This document shows positions 1 to 12,000 of a stretch of DNA of 64,000 nt, one piece after another. The stretch is from Euptelea pleiosperma (lineage: Eukaryota; Streptophyta; Magnoliopsida; Ranunculales; Eupteleaceae): positions 17,180,435-17,244,434 of the forward strand of contig CM068546.1 in NCBI GenBank assembly GCA_035048495.1, read 5' to 3'. The notes beneath the pieces are model-generated. The model ran no database searches, had not been told where the DNA came from, and saw nothing but the letters and a program-made list of their open reading frames with translations. Made by a program: the position numbers and the translations under genes. How positions within the stretch are numbered: the stretch's first letter is position 1; each line of letters begins with the position of its first letter.

Positions 1-536
1 CTCCCTCCATCCTCTCTCTTCTTTTCTCTCTCTACTTCTCTCTCTCTAGATCCTTTTAGTCACTTTCTCTCTCTATAATCTCTCTCTTCTTTTTCTTTAT
101 TTCTCTCTCTCTCATTGTTGCTTTCTTAACTTAGTGTAGTTCTAGCAAATATTGTAAGACTTTTAATTACTTTGAATAAATTTTAGTTTTCATTATTACT
201 TGATTGTAATAGGTCACCTTTCATGCTTTACTTTATCTATGTTCTTAATGCTCTTGATATTTACAGCATTCTCTCTCTAGACCCAACAAAAGCGTGTTCT
301 AAAAAAAACCACCTCAATCACCACTCTCACCCCACCATCATTTCCATCAATTTCTATGAAGAAAATTCATCATTTTATATTATTTACTGCACGTTCTCTA
401 ACCTCGAGTGCGGATCGACATCCGACACGAATCCGTATACGAAATTGCATACTTTTGTAGGATAATTGGATCAATTTACAAATCTTGTTGGAATTAGGGT
501 TTCCGTAATCAACGACCCGGAAAAACCCTATTTTCA
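1..536 (+). mobile_element. 3' part of an Athila-like LTR (plus orientation), cut by the window edge
   Basis: The stretch opens with CT-rich sequence (many TCTCTCTC runs) and runs through the block conserved near the 3' end of every LTR of this family, with CGGATCGACATCCG at about 411-424. It ends in the family's terminal CCCTATTTTCA at 536. The next bases (GTACC) begin the 3' sequence of a minus-strand Athila element, so this LTR was inserted into that element. The left end and the matching target duplication lie outside the window, so solo LTR versus end of a full element cannot be decided. Confidence 0.8.
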
Positions 537-618
537 GTACCCCAACCAGGTTGAAACTCAAGGAGACTGAGTGAATCTGTAGTCTTCCATACACCTACCT
601 AAGGTGGAACCGAGACTG
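537..618 (-). other. Start of the 3' non-coding tail of Athila copy 1
   Basis: Read on the minus strand this follows the gag stop at once. It matches 60110-60199 (copy 2), and its end matches the sequence after the integrase fragment near 54945-54970 (the CTCAGTCTCC and GGTTGGGG words). No protease, reverse transcriptase or integrase lies between gag and this tail. Confidence 0.7.
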
Positions 619-2978
619 TTATCTTATCCCTTGTCTAGGTATACTTGTTTAGAACAGGTCTTTCTCAGTGTAGACTGAGAGAAGGGCAGTAAGTACTCTG
701 AGTAGATGTGAAAGAGCATTGAGTGCAACGGGGAGGGATCAAATTTGCTCTGTGAGAATGAGGATGAGGGTAGAAGGGTGTTCTCTAGCTGTGGTTAGTA
801 GAGCCGCAAACTCATGGAGTTTAGCGGAAGGTATCTAAATGGAGCAGACTCCTGCAGATCAGTAAAAGCATAATTGTCTGACTCCGAGATGAAGTCAGGC
901 GCAAAGTGTTCTTAACACTGGGAGAGTTTTTCATCAAGAGAGTCCTGAATTAGACTCTCAACGGCACATGGGTCATCGACAATATTGACGTAGGGTGACG
1001 GGTGGAAACTGTTGACTTCTTCCTCAAGGTTTCCTAATGCGATAGAGATGTTCCAATCCCTGCACTCAATATGTTCGTCCTCATTGAGGAATGGTGGGTC
1101 CAGGACAGCTGGAGTCTCATATTCTAGAGACAGCTCAATGGTAAGAATGTCTGCCTCCAGTGTAGAGGCAGAATCATCATAGATAGAGATGGACATTGGT
1201 ATCTTTGTGCTCAGTTCAGAAATGGCTGCATGTAAGGGCACCAGAAATGGATACTCTGTCTCATCACTCTTGTGGCACACTCCAGTGGAGGTCAGGAATG
1301 GTAGATTTAGGACAGTGGGGATCCTACGATCGAGATAAAGCTCAGTGTCAGGAATCTCTACTTCAGGTTCAGAATTGGAAGCAGCATATGTAGAGTGAGA
1401 AATAGGTTTCTCTAAGCTAGGTTCCGGATTTGATGCTTGTAAGGACATCGATAATGGAGATACTTGCTCGTAAAAATTCTGGCTCGTTCCAGTGGTGGTA
1501 ACAACTTCTATTGCATCCTGCCAATTCTGGTATTGGGTCCAAGGTAGCGAATCTTCCTCATAGATGGTGGTCATGTCATCCCCCTCTGGATAAGCGATAG
1601 GTTGACTGGGGCAGTTGACTTCCACACTCTCAGACTCTAACTGATCTAGACGGTGGTCCAACCTCTCCATGGAATGTTGTTACTGGATGATATACTGAGA
1701 GAGAAGGTCTTCTAGGCCAGGTTTAACTACAGACTGTGTCGGTTCAGCTAAGGGAAGCTGTGGTGCCAACTCTTGATAGTAGTCCAAAGGATTATGATAA
1801 TGGTAGGCCGGTAGTGAGTCTGAGACTGGCTGCTAACTCTGGAAATCCTGATGGGTCCACTGTTGACCAAAATATTCAGTCTGTGGATCTGGCTGGTACT
1901 ACGATTGCGAGTATTGCCAGTCATATTCTCCATCGGGTTGCTGAAACTCGGAAGGATAGTTATCCTGTGGAAATGACTGCTGGAGAAAAGACTGTTCTCA
2001 ATCAAAGCTATGGTGACACCTATTGTCCGAATAATAATGGTTATCATAGGAAGTCTGCAGTGGAGATTGAAATGTACTAAAAGTACAAACATCTTGCTGG
2101 ACGTGAGGGTAATATCCTAGAGAGTGAGAATTGTGTACAGGTTGTTGGACCGAGACAACAAGGGCGGATACCGATTTGGTAAGTTCCTGAATTAGGGATT
2201 GTAGCTCGGGGTCACCCTTTGCCTCACATCCCATAGAAGTTCGTTGGATAGGAGTGTTACTACTGTACACAGATTTAGTATTCTAGTGCTGGGAGTTGTC
2301 GCCTAGTTCTCCTAAGAAAATGTAGGCTTCTGTTGGAGTCTTGTGCATGAATCTGCCTTGGCACATCAACTCTAGTAGAGTTCTGGACTCATCAGTGAGT
2401 CCTTTATAGAATATGTGGACTAGACTCCCCTTATCGAAATTATGATGGGGACATTTAGTGAGAGTGTCCTGGAACCTATCCCATGCTTCATGGAATCTCT
2501 CATTCAACCTTTGTCGAAAGTCTTGGATGATTTGTTTCATCTCATTCTTTTTTGACATGGGGTAAAATTTGAATACAAACTTCCGAGCTAGTTCGTCCCA
2601 TGTGGTAATCGAGTTATCGGGCAAAGAATAAAACCAATCAACGGCTTTATCTTTCAGAGAGAAGGAAAAAAGTCTCAATTTGACACTCTCGTCATCAAGG
2701 TGTTGAAGTTTGAAGAGATTGCAGATGTTCAGAAACTGCCTTAGATGAGTGTATGGGTCGTCTCTTGGAAGACCATGAAAGGTAGGCAGCAATTGTACTA
2801 TGTGCGGTTGGATTTTGAACTGAACCGCCGTCATGGGTAGAAGTACAATACAAGTGGGTGGGTTTACAGAGATAGGCGCATACGTCTCAATGAGAGGTCG
2901 TTCAGCCGCCAATTCTACGAAGGTATTTTCTCTGGGAGAGGAGGGGAGGGTAGGAGATAGAGTAGGTAAAGAGACTGG
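619..2978 (-). pseudogene. Athila-like gag, main body, interrupted by nonsense mutations and by a CACTA insertion
   Basis: Gag builds the virus-like particle of an LTR retrotransposon. The core domain (2283-2900, minus) carries LPTFHGLPRDDPYTHL followed by VKLRLFSFSLKDKAVDWF and ITTWDELARKF, the retrotransposon gag domain as found in Athila/Tat elements. The frame then continues without a shift to about 910 through a Gln/Tyr-rich, acidic tail. It is broken by in-frame stops, including TAG just after NSQH (2283) and TGA at 1998 where copy 2 has TGG, plus further TAG codons between 1670 and 1930. Most fit C-to-T decay. Copy 2 at 60200-61755 is the intact comparison for the tail. The first 56 codons lie at 16844-17011, beyond the transposon. 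No zinc knuckle or protease is visible before the end. Confidence 0.85.
2976..2978. repeat. Target site duplication of the CACTA element, left copy (TGG)
   Basis: TGG lies directly before the CACTA terminus and again at 16844-16846 directly after the opposite terminus. CACTA elements duplicate 3 bp on insertion. Confidence 0.9.
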
Positions 2979-3008
2979 CACTACGCCAAAAAATGGAAAA
3001 TATGGCGG
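2979..3008 (+). repeat. Terminal inverted repeat, 3' end of the CACTA element
   Basis: Begins CACTACGCCAAAAAATGG and pairs with the inverted sequence at 16814-16843. The first 17 bases are identical. Confidence 0.93.
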
Positions 3009-3335
3009 TCTATGTCCGCCGTGTTTCGGTAATTACGACGGATTTGGTATGCCGTAAGGTCCGTCGTAAAAATGTGTGTCGGGAATGATAAACGGCGGAC
3101 CAAATCCATTGTACATGGATTACTAAATGGCAGACTAAGTCCACCGTTTATTTATGTCGGACAAGATCCGTCGTTTTAAATATTTGGGTATACGGCACAT
3201 AAAACGGCAAATCTGGTCCGCCGTAAATCAAAGACAGACTAGATCCGTCGTTTTAATTCCCTAAAAAAAAAAGGGCGGGTTAGATATGTTGATTAATATT
3301 TTAAAGAAACGACGGTCCATGACAGTCGTTTTTTT
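2995..3335. repeat. CACTA subterminal repeat region (left)
   Basis: Short GC-rich words such as GGCGGAC, TCCGCCGT and ACGACGG recur every 20-40 bp in both orientations in an otherwise AT-rich stretch. In En/Spm such subterminal motifs bind the TNPA protein. Here binding is inferred only from position and repetition. Confidence 0.8.
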
Positions 3336-4215
3336 TTAAATAAAAAATAAAAAAAAAGTTGCAGAAATCAGTGAAATAAAACATTTTTGTACCTGATTGA
3401 TCACAAAATTAATCCAAAGTGCTGAAATATCTACTTAAAATGCTGAAAAACATCTAATTAGGCTCTAAAACATCCCCATCCACCCATAATCAGAGCGATC
3501 AGTGCGTTACTTTTAACAGAAAAAAAAGATGAGTGAATTTTTTATGATTCTTACCCCTCGAATTCAACATTAAAAAACTGGAAAAATAGTTAACATTGTC
3601 AAAATCTTGGCAATAAGGTGATGTGATTTCTTTCAGTATCAGATCAAAATGTAGAATGAAAGATGTGTCACGAACATCAACACAAACAGAAAAATGGCAA
3701 TTACAGCATAAAAACAAATTCCTCTAACTTTCGAACACAATTGAAATTTTACCTACCAAAAGAGAAGAAAAGAATTAATAGTACAATGGGTGAAAAAACA
3801 AATACTGGTCTATCTACTGCTCTTTGCTTTGTCATACATCCTTCATTAAAGATTTGTGTTACAGAATTGTCCATTCAGTTAATATCATTGTACTGATGAG
3901 AGTATCTTGCTCTGCTATACAACCTTGCAGATCATGCAAACAATCAGATTTAAATCTTACCTGACCACCCACAAAATAAGCCATATGGCAATTTCTTAGA
4001 GCACTGGCCGTATAAATGTTTGGCCAAACATCCATATGGTCAGCGTCACAATATACAACTAATTCAACCCAACTAAGAAATGAAGCCCACTAGAACATAA
4101 CATCTGCATCTTAAAGAACTAAAAAATATAAACAAAAGAAAAAAAAGATTTCATCCAAAAATCACAACATTTTCACCATAAATAAGCCAATACAGAAAAA
4201 CCAAATACCATTTAC
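3336..4215. other. CACTA internal non-coding sequence with first copy of a direct repeat
   Basis: AT-rich with no recognisable gene. Positions 3420-3493 (GCTGAAATATCTACTTAAAA onward) recur at 4938-5011 with few differences. The stretch next to 4216 reads like intron sequence downstream of the captured DUF212 exon. Confidence 0.6.
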
Positions 4216-4310
4216 CTCTACTTGCCCGACATACCGCCGAACTCCTATTGCGTGATACATAACGATGAGACTAAACCCCAAACAAACCGGAAATAGCAAG
4301 TCTGCCACCC
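4216..4310 (-). pseudogene. Captured exon of a DUF212 (acid phosphatase/vanadium-haloperoxidase-related) gene
   Basis: On the minus strand one 95-nt exon reads GVADLLFPVCLGFSLIVMY, then HAIGVRRYVGQVE. I recognise this as the membrane segment and following MYDAxGVRxHAG motif of plant DUF212 (divergent PAP2) proteins. Asp is replaced by His in MYHA and the end is slightly altered. The exon is bounded by a good acceptor (GATTACAG at 4311-4318) and donor (GAG then GTAAAT at 4215), so genomic DNA rather than a processed copy was taken up. No other exon of the gene is recognisable nearby, so it cannot make the protein. Family assignment is from memory of the motif. Confidence 0.72.
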
Positions 4311-5453
4311 CTGTAATCACCATTCCGAGCCATTCAGACATTGACGATTTCGTCAAGTAGTTGTTGTGTTGACTTGAGGTATTTGGAGTTGGGAATGGTG
4401 CTTGTAAGACTGGGCATACCTTATGGAGAAGGATCAGAATGCATCTGTTTGGGGCCAACTGAGGATTGAAGGTGGTTCAAGTCATACAAAATCGGAAAAA
4501 ACTAAAACAACCTAAAACTCTGAAATAGATGATAACCCAAAAGAAACCTAGAAACCAAACATCTAGATTCTAGAAATCCCACAAAAAAAAGAAATCAGAA
4601 AAACTCGCAAACAATACAAAACCCAGTAACCCAAAATAAAAGATAATAAAAAACACAACTATTGATGTCTCTTGATCGTTATCATCATGATGCATGGAAA
4701 CCCACTTCATCAGCACCGGCAACTGAATCACATGGACATCGAAACCAAAACTAACATCTAGAAAAAAAATACAATACCTGAAAACCCATGTGTGGGTCGG
4801 GGGGAGCAGAAAAGCTCAAAATCCACCCTCTCCACTCCATGATCCCAGAAATTTCAGCATCTTGGCAAGCGCAAAACCATCTTCAGCGTGCGAAAACGAT
4901 GATATAATGTGCGTGAGAGAGAAGGGAGTGACGACAGCGCTGAAATATCTGCTTAAAATGCGAAAAAACATCTAATTAGGCTCTAAAACATCCCCACCCA
5001 CCTATAATCAGATGTACATAAAAAAAATCCACACTCAAGCCTGTGCATCACAGTACCTTAAGCATGATTTTTGCTTTGTTAGCACCTCCTGCCCATTTTC
5101 AGCTATTGATCACCAACATTAAGAGTTCCGTCACTAACTCCCTTGATTTTCCTTGAGACCACAAATTTACACAAATAAATACCTAACATAGCAGAAAGTC
5201 TCATATTTATCTCATTTAAAGAAGTTAATTATATATGTTAATGTCATGCATTCAGGCTACCTGATTTCAAGCAAATAGATATTTAACTTAAAAGAGCTTT
5301 GGTCCATCATGGCCCCAGGTGAAACAAGGTAAACCTTGGAATAGTAACCTACCTTTGCATTGAGGGAGTTACTATAATAAGCGAACACTGTAAAAATTAG
5401 TCAAAAGTAAAAATATTTACTATAGAATGCAAGAAGACAATTGTCAGGATTAC
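4311..5453. other. CACTA internal non-coding sequence with second copy of the 74-bp direct repeat
   Basis: AT-rich and without a recognisable gene. Positions 4938-5011 repeat 3420-3493. The remainder may be intronic DNA carried along with captured genes, but I cannot assign it. Confidence 0.5.
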
Positions 5454-5656
5454 CTTCCCAATTGCATTGCTCAATTTGGAAAGCCTCTACTTGCAAGAAC
5501 TCAGGTAGCACCTGTAGCATAAAACCGTAAGATACAAAACACCAAGTCCTAGCCCAGGAAAATAGTATGTGGATATCTCACTTATGCACTTGAAGCTGCA
5601 TAGTTTGATAGTCTCTCCATTAGTCGGGATAACATCATCTTGATGTCAACAGTTGG
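5454..5656 (-). pseudogene. VPS35: Captured VPS35 gene fragment (two exons, disabled)
   Basis: VPS35 is the core cargo-binding subunit of the retromer complex, which recycles vacuolar sorting receptors. Exon A (5587-5656, minus) encodes PTVDIK, then LSRLMERLSNYAASS. Exon B (5454-5511) encodes VLPEFLQVEAF and then, after a frame change, KLSNAIGK. In plant VPS35 these segments are contiguous in this order. Exon A is preceded by TTTCTCAG and exon B by CTACAG, so introns are kept. Two lesions are visible: a 2-nt loss between the EAF and KLSNAIGK codons shifts the frame, and the donor of exon A reads ATAAGT instead of GTAAGT. The fragment lies inside the CACTA element, downstream of and on the same strand as its transposase genes, so read-through transcripts could contain it. 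Confidence 0.82.
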
Positions 5657-7240
5657 CTGAGAAACAAAAAGCCAAGAAAATAAGAGTTAGTAGGATGCTA
5701 TTTGTTAAACTAATTGCAACTAGTACTTTTGCTCAAAATTTTGACACCATCAAGATTTCTTCAATCCATTCTCATAATCATTAAAAAAAATAAGACGTAC
5801 ACATACACTGCTTTTGATCAAGAGGTGTATTTTCACAATTCACAGCAGCTGCTGTAATTTAAGGGTAAGGTCTGGTCCTACTATGTGTAATTCAGACGTA
5901 CACAACCGCATGAACATAGTCTAAGGTCCGGTCCTATTATGTGTAATTCCAGTAAAACTTTAAGGGTATCATCCTCTTCCACACCTGAGTTGCATTACAA
6001 AGGCAAGACATTGAGGTTCAACATCATTTCTTTGCAGTATTCTATACCCCCCTGGTGATTCTTTCCTTGCCAACATCTGTAACAGGAATTCCACCACAGC
6101 CAGTCTCCATCCTAGAGGTTGCTGACCACACTCACAAATACAAACACAGGAAGCTTCACAATTGGGCCATCCCAACAACCATCGAGCAAGTATATTTAAT
6201 CCAACATTGGCATGTGAACATTCATTAAACCTCATTACCCTTGAAACAATCTAATGCAGACACTCCAATTCTAGAAATTTGTCCATGTTGGACATTCATG
6301 TCTGAACTTAGTTGCAGGAAAGTCCTATGTAGGGTGATGCTACTGCTCTAGAACTGCGATTCCATGCTTCTTGCTTGGAAGTGCTTTGGACTCGTAGTTC
6401 TAAGTTGGTAGAAACCTGTACTTGTTTGAGACAGACTCTTGATTCACTAAACAAGTATTTGACAATAAATTTCAGAAAAAACGCTCAATGATTCTCTTAT
6501 CTTGTGAAGAACTTAAGAAGTTATCTTGTGTGTGTGTGTGTGTGTTTTGGCACTAAAATACAATTTTGAAACCCAACAGACAATGTGTAGTTTCTACCTT
6601 CTTAGTCAAAAGCTTTCACTTGCAAAGGACAAAATGCTATTATAAAATTTGAATCAATTAGCAGAGGAGAAAAAGTAGAAGAAATGCATCTAACCTGTAA
6701 TAACTACATCCTTCAGATTTTGAACATGGATCAGACTCCATTATCGAGGTCCAGGATGCTCCCTCGCATATCCTTATGATGGCAATGGAGGCATTAGTGG
6801 CAAGTACTTCTCATCCTATTACAAGGCAAGTTCTGAATCTACAAGAAGAGGAAGACATATCAATTCAAATAAGAAAATAAATAATAAATTATTTCACTAA
6901 CAATGGAACTTAACAAAGAAACAATACTCACGTGATCATTTTATAAGGTTCATCTCCCTCCTTTTATGTCCTTTACCCTCCTCCTTTACTCGGGCTTGGG
7001 ACCGGCAATGCAAAGCTAGATATAGCTTTGCATAGGCGGAGTTAAAAAGGTTTCACCCTAAAAGAACTAAAATAACAATTAGTAATCAAATAAATGCAAA
7101 GCAAAAATAAACATACACCAAACACAATAAGATAAAAGATTACGAAATACATGTGTGAGTTTTCAAAAGACCATATATCTCACGGGCCAAGGCATAAACA
7201 ACATCCACCTTCTTCAACATCCCCTAGGGTCGTAGCAAGG
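5657..7240. other. CACTA internal region without an assignable gene
   Basis: Contains a (TG)n run at about 6523-6545 and an 88-codon minus-strand open frame at 5969-6235 (starting MRFNECSHANVGLN) that I do not recognise. It may be another captured exon set or chance. Local GC is higher than in the flanking intron-like DNA at 6020-6240 and 6680-6850. Confidence 0.5.
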
Positions 7241-9019
7241 CTATACTTGATGGGCAAACGGAGATCTAAATTGAATACAAGATCTGGGCCATTTTATGAT
7301 GTCGCCAACATCTAGATCATCAAATGTTGTATTTTGTTTGCCAAACACTTCTCCGCTCCGATCAAGGATCTCATCCAATACAACATAATGCAAATTTTCA
7401 TTGATCTCCTCTGCATCTCTCATCACCCGTCCAATACCAAGTACTCGGCCACCCAAACTCAACAGCTCACAACTATGACGTGTGCATGGAGATGGAACCC
7501 TGGGTGCCTCGAGAGCAATAGGTGATGAGGTAGAGTGCGCCCTTGCCTACAAACAATACACTAAATGTTAGAAAATTTAAAGTGATTTTTTAAAGCAAAA
7601 GATTTACTCTACAATGAAGAATTCATACATCGGAGGCGGCAACATCAGCAGAATATCTGAATGCTGAAGTATTAGGGAAATAATCTTGCAATCCAATAAA
7701 TGCACTCTCAAGATCCGCGACTTTCTTTTTGTGTTGTTCGAGATCACGCGTCAAAACTTCAACATTGCACTCAAGGCCCTTTCGGACTCTCTTCTCTTCA
7801 TTGGCAATTTTGATGAAGGGCGCCGATGCCACCAAGGTGGTCTTTGAAACACCAATACCCAAACCCCTTACTCGGCCCTTTCTATCAATACCACAAACCT
7901 GTTCAACAGTTCATTTCAATTTATATGAACAAAAAATATGATGAATAAAACAAAGGGTGATAGTGAAACAATTCAAACCTGTGCAACTGGGTCATGGTCT
8001 ATATCATTTTGTTTGCTATAGGGGTTCTTCGCAACAATTGCCTTTATTTGCTCCTGTCAAATAATTATGTGAATATATCATTAGTCAAGTTGAAATGAAT
8101 TGGTTAAAATAAATGTTAAGTGAAAATAGTTAAGTATCTTACTAGTTCCTCACTCATTTCCGGTGAGGAATAAGACCCATCCTTCCTAGAATGGGTAGCA
8201 ATGTAAACATCCGTCCTAGTAACGATAGCAGTAGGATCGCCCTTTCTCTATAAAATTTTAGTAAATACATAAGCTACATTATTTTTTTGATGAAATCAAC
8301 ATAAACTAATACGAAACATAAGTTACCATTTCTTCAGTTGTCCTAGCTGCTCCACGTCTACCGGACGTTTGTACAGTCTTCATATGTGCCCTTGAAGCCT
8401 TGCCTATCTCTCGGCGAGATTTTGCCAAATCAGTTGACTCCATGTCAACAAACTTCAACCAATCTTCTTTCCTAATTCGGGGTGCACAATCAACTTTTCT
8501 TTCTGCATCACTCTGGAATTTATCATAAAACTTTCTAACATCGCATTTCTTTTCCCTCCAAATTTTGTTGGCTCTTCGGAAGATGGCATCTTTGTGTTGT
8601 AATGGGACATCATATGCCGACTGTAAAACGTTAAATAGATCAATAAAAATCACTAGTTCAAAAGGTATTAACTCAAACTTTAACAATTTATAAACTCACC
8701 GTGATCAAGCTCCATTTTGTGCCTTTTATGGAATCTGTCACATCACGCCAATCATAGTATGTAATTGGGCAATTTGTCCGTACAATTTGGCCTAAACATG
8801 TAGAGAATGCACCAGCTCCTTCTCCAATAGGTTGACCAAAATCATTAAAATTTATATGCTTTCTTGCAAGAGATGATCCTAAATTAAAAAACATTCATTG
8901 TTAGAGACAACAGATCCAATGATCACTCAAATAACTAAATTGGTAAGAGTAACAATATCACCTCCAGACCCACTAGACTGTGAAGGATCGGGGGATTGCG
9001 TCTCTGATGACATCTTGAA
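7241..9019 (-). CDS. CACTA second protein, Transposase_24 (Ptta/En/Spm) family, TNPA-like; seven exons
   Basis: Predicted exons on the minus strand are 9019-8962, 8878-8700, 8620-8327, 8247-8143, 8053-7979, 7898-7629 and 7546-7241. All have AG acceptors and GT donors and keep frame. If translated alone it starts at 9013 (MSSETQSPDPSQSSG). Diagnostic segments are NFNDFGQPIGEGAGAFSTCLG with YYDWRDV (exon 2), RRANKIWREKKCDVRKFYDK (exon 3) and DVYIATHSRKDGSYSSPEMS (exon 4), matching the plant En/Spm transposase-associated family Pfam 'Transposase_24'. Exon 6 encodes a charged probable coiled coil, and the last exon ends at the stop at 7241. By analogy with En/Spm TNPA it would bind the subterminal repeats and help synapsis; that role is inferred. 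No internal stop is needed in this model. Expression is unknown. Confidence 0.8.
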
Positions 9020-9064
9020 CTGTAATATACATTAAAGGTAAATATCATAACATGAATATGAACA

Positions 9065-12000
9065 TTAAATAAAAATTTCCATTCTTGCCTCAAAAACCAA
9101 TGGATCTTCATAAGCATCCACATATCGGGTCAACCTCGTTGGAGCATCTAATACAACATGCCAATTATCTCTAGTATGATCTTTGCAATAGAAGACTTGA
9201 GTTGCTTGAGATGCAAGAATAAATGGCTCATCATCTTCCTTTGAGTTTCTTCTAAACCTCCCCAGATTAACATATATCAAGTTTATTTCTGGATCAACTA
9301 CACATCCATTGACTTTATCTTCTATACGCACCCAATCACAATAGAAGACAGTTTCTTTGAAATCATGGTAATCTAGTTCAATTATTTGTTTGATGATGCC
9401 ATAATAAGGGACTACTTCTTCCACGAGATTTCTATCCCTAGTACTTGCCCTGAAAGTAGTTAAAGCTTTAATGGTCACTCCACTATTTTGTGTTGTTTTG
9501 CCTATTTCTGAATCAGCTGTGCAAAAAGTATATCCATTTATCGCATATGCACGATATGAAATGGCTTTAAAGTCCGAACCATCAACAAGTCTCTTCAAGA
9601 TAGATGTTTCTTCATCTTTTAGTTGTTCCCTTAACCAAGGAATGTAATCCACCGGCCTCGATGTATGATCTCGAAGGTATGATTGATACTTTCTGTGAAT
9701 TAAATATACACAACGGAGAATTAAATTAATTATGCTTGCATTTATATTATATGTAATAAGTCAAGACTTTTAAAAAAAATATTTACTTACTCCGCCCACC
9801 CAACATTTGCAACAGACTGTTGCAAAACCCATCTACGCGCCTGTTGATATTGCAAATTTGAAAGAATATATACCTTCCCCTTTTTGTCAATGGGGAAGCC
9901 TGTTCCACTTCCACCATCATCATCCATGAATTTCCCTCGTCCGCGCTTGTGGCTACCTATCCTACCATCAGGCATGTATTCCATGCAGTACATCATTGAT
10001 TCTTCTATAATGTAACGTTCTGCAATACACCCCTCTGGATGTGTTTGATTCATTACATAGCCTTTGTATGTTCGCATCAACCTAATACATGCCATCAATT
10101 AGTTATTCATAATAACAATGTCATTTATAAATGAAACTAAGGAAATAAATATGTCAAACTTACCGTTCAAAGGGATACATCCATCGATATCTAACTGGTC
10201 CGCAAACCTGCACCTCCTCTGCCAAGTGCACGACAAGGTGTGTCATTGAAACGAAAAATGATGGGGGAAAGTATTTTTCGAATACACACAATGTTTCCAC
10301 GATACGCTTTTTCATGTCCCTAAGCTTTTCACGATGAACAACCTTCGAACATAGGATATTGAAGAATAGTGATAATTCCAGAATAGCGGCGCGCAATGGC
10401 TTATGTTTCTTGAATGAGTGCATAAGCAACACTGGCAACAGTTGTTGTAGAAGGATATGATAATCATGAGACTTCAAGCCCCTCAATTGAAAATCATCCA
10501 TGTTCACTTTGTGTTTCCAGTTTCCACTGTAGCCAATAGGAGCTTTCAATGAACACAACGTTCTACAAATTAACTCTTTCTCCGATCGGGATAGAGAGAA
10601 AGGGGCAATAGGAAGCACCAACCTCCCGTTCTTTTCCATCGGCCACAAGTTTTTTCGTATTTTCATTGCCTTCAGGTCCTGACGTGCTTCCAAACCATCC
10701 TTGGTTTTTTCCTTCGTATCCATAATTGTTCCTAATAGGTTTTCAGCGACGTTTTTTTCCACGTGCATCACATCCAAGTTATGGCGAATAGGCAAATCCT
10801 GTGTTTATAACAAATTACTACGATGCATAACAAATACAATAAAATTATTAAGATATATTTGTAAGTTACCTTCCAGTACGGCAAATCAAATAGGATCGAT
10901 TTTTTTGACCAAGCAGTAAAACATTCATCCTTATTAGCACACCTCTTCCTCTTCTTACTTATCCCCTTTCCAAACTTAGTTTCAAGAGTCTCCACTTTAC
11001 TTAATACCTCAGTACCACTCAAACGCCGAGGATGTCTTCTGTGTTCTTCTTTCCCATTGAATTGTGATTTTTGGCTCCTAAAAGGATGACCTACTGGTAG
11101 GAATCGCCTGTGGCCCATGTAAGCATGTTTCTTTCCATGTGCTAGTCTCACTGAGTCTATACCTTCACTGCAAACAGTACAAGCATATTTTCCTCCGGTT
11201 CTACAACCTGAAAGATAGCCATACGCAGGGTAATCATGTATAAACCACAACATAATTACTTTCATGGTGAACGTATTCTTCATAAAAGAGTCATATATTA
11301 TGGCTCCAGTAGACCACAAATCGTTCAACTCAGCGACCAATGGCTGCAAGTAGACATCAATATCATGCCCTGGACTCTTTTTGCCAGGAATCAATAGTGT
11401 TAACATAGTAAACTCCTTCCGCATGCAAAGTGATGGAGGAAGATTGTACGGAACAATCATAATAGGCCAACAACTATGAGGGCTGCTCATATTTCCAAAA
11501 GGATTGAATCCATCTGATGCTACTCCTAATCGTACATTACGTTTCTCAGCAGCAAAATCACCCCACTTATTATCTATGACTTTCCAACTTGAAGAATCCA
11601 CTGGATGACGCATGTACATATCATTGGCAACTGAATTAGCATGCCATACCATATTCTCTGCTATCCATGGTACACTGTACAATCTTTTCAATCTTGCTGT
11701 TAAAGGAAAGTATCTGAGCACCTTCCATGGTACACGTGAGCCTCTTGACTTCAAAAGATACTCAGATTTCCACCTACTTTCACCACATGTAGGACAACTC
11801 TGCTTATCTGCATGCTCTCTCCAGTATAATATGCAATCATTACGGCATGCATGGATCATCTCGTAGTTCATACCCAAAGAGTTGATCAACTTCTTCGCAT
11901 TGTACGTGCTCTCTGGTAAAGTGTTCTCGGCTGGTAAAATATTTCTAATCATTTGTAGCAACTCTGTAAAACTATTATCAGACCATTGATTTCTAGCCTT

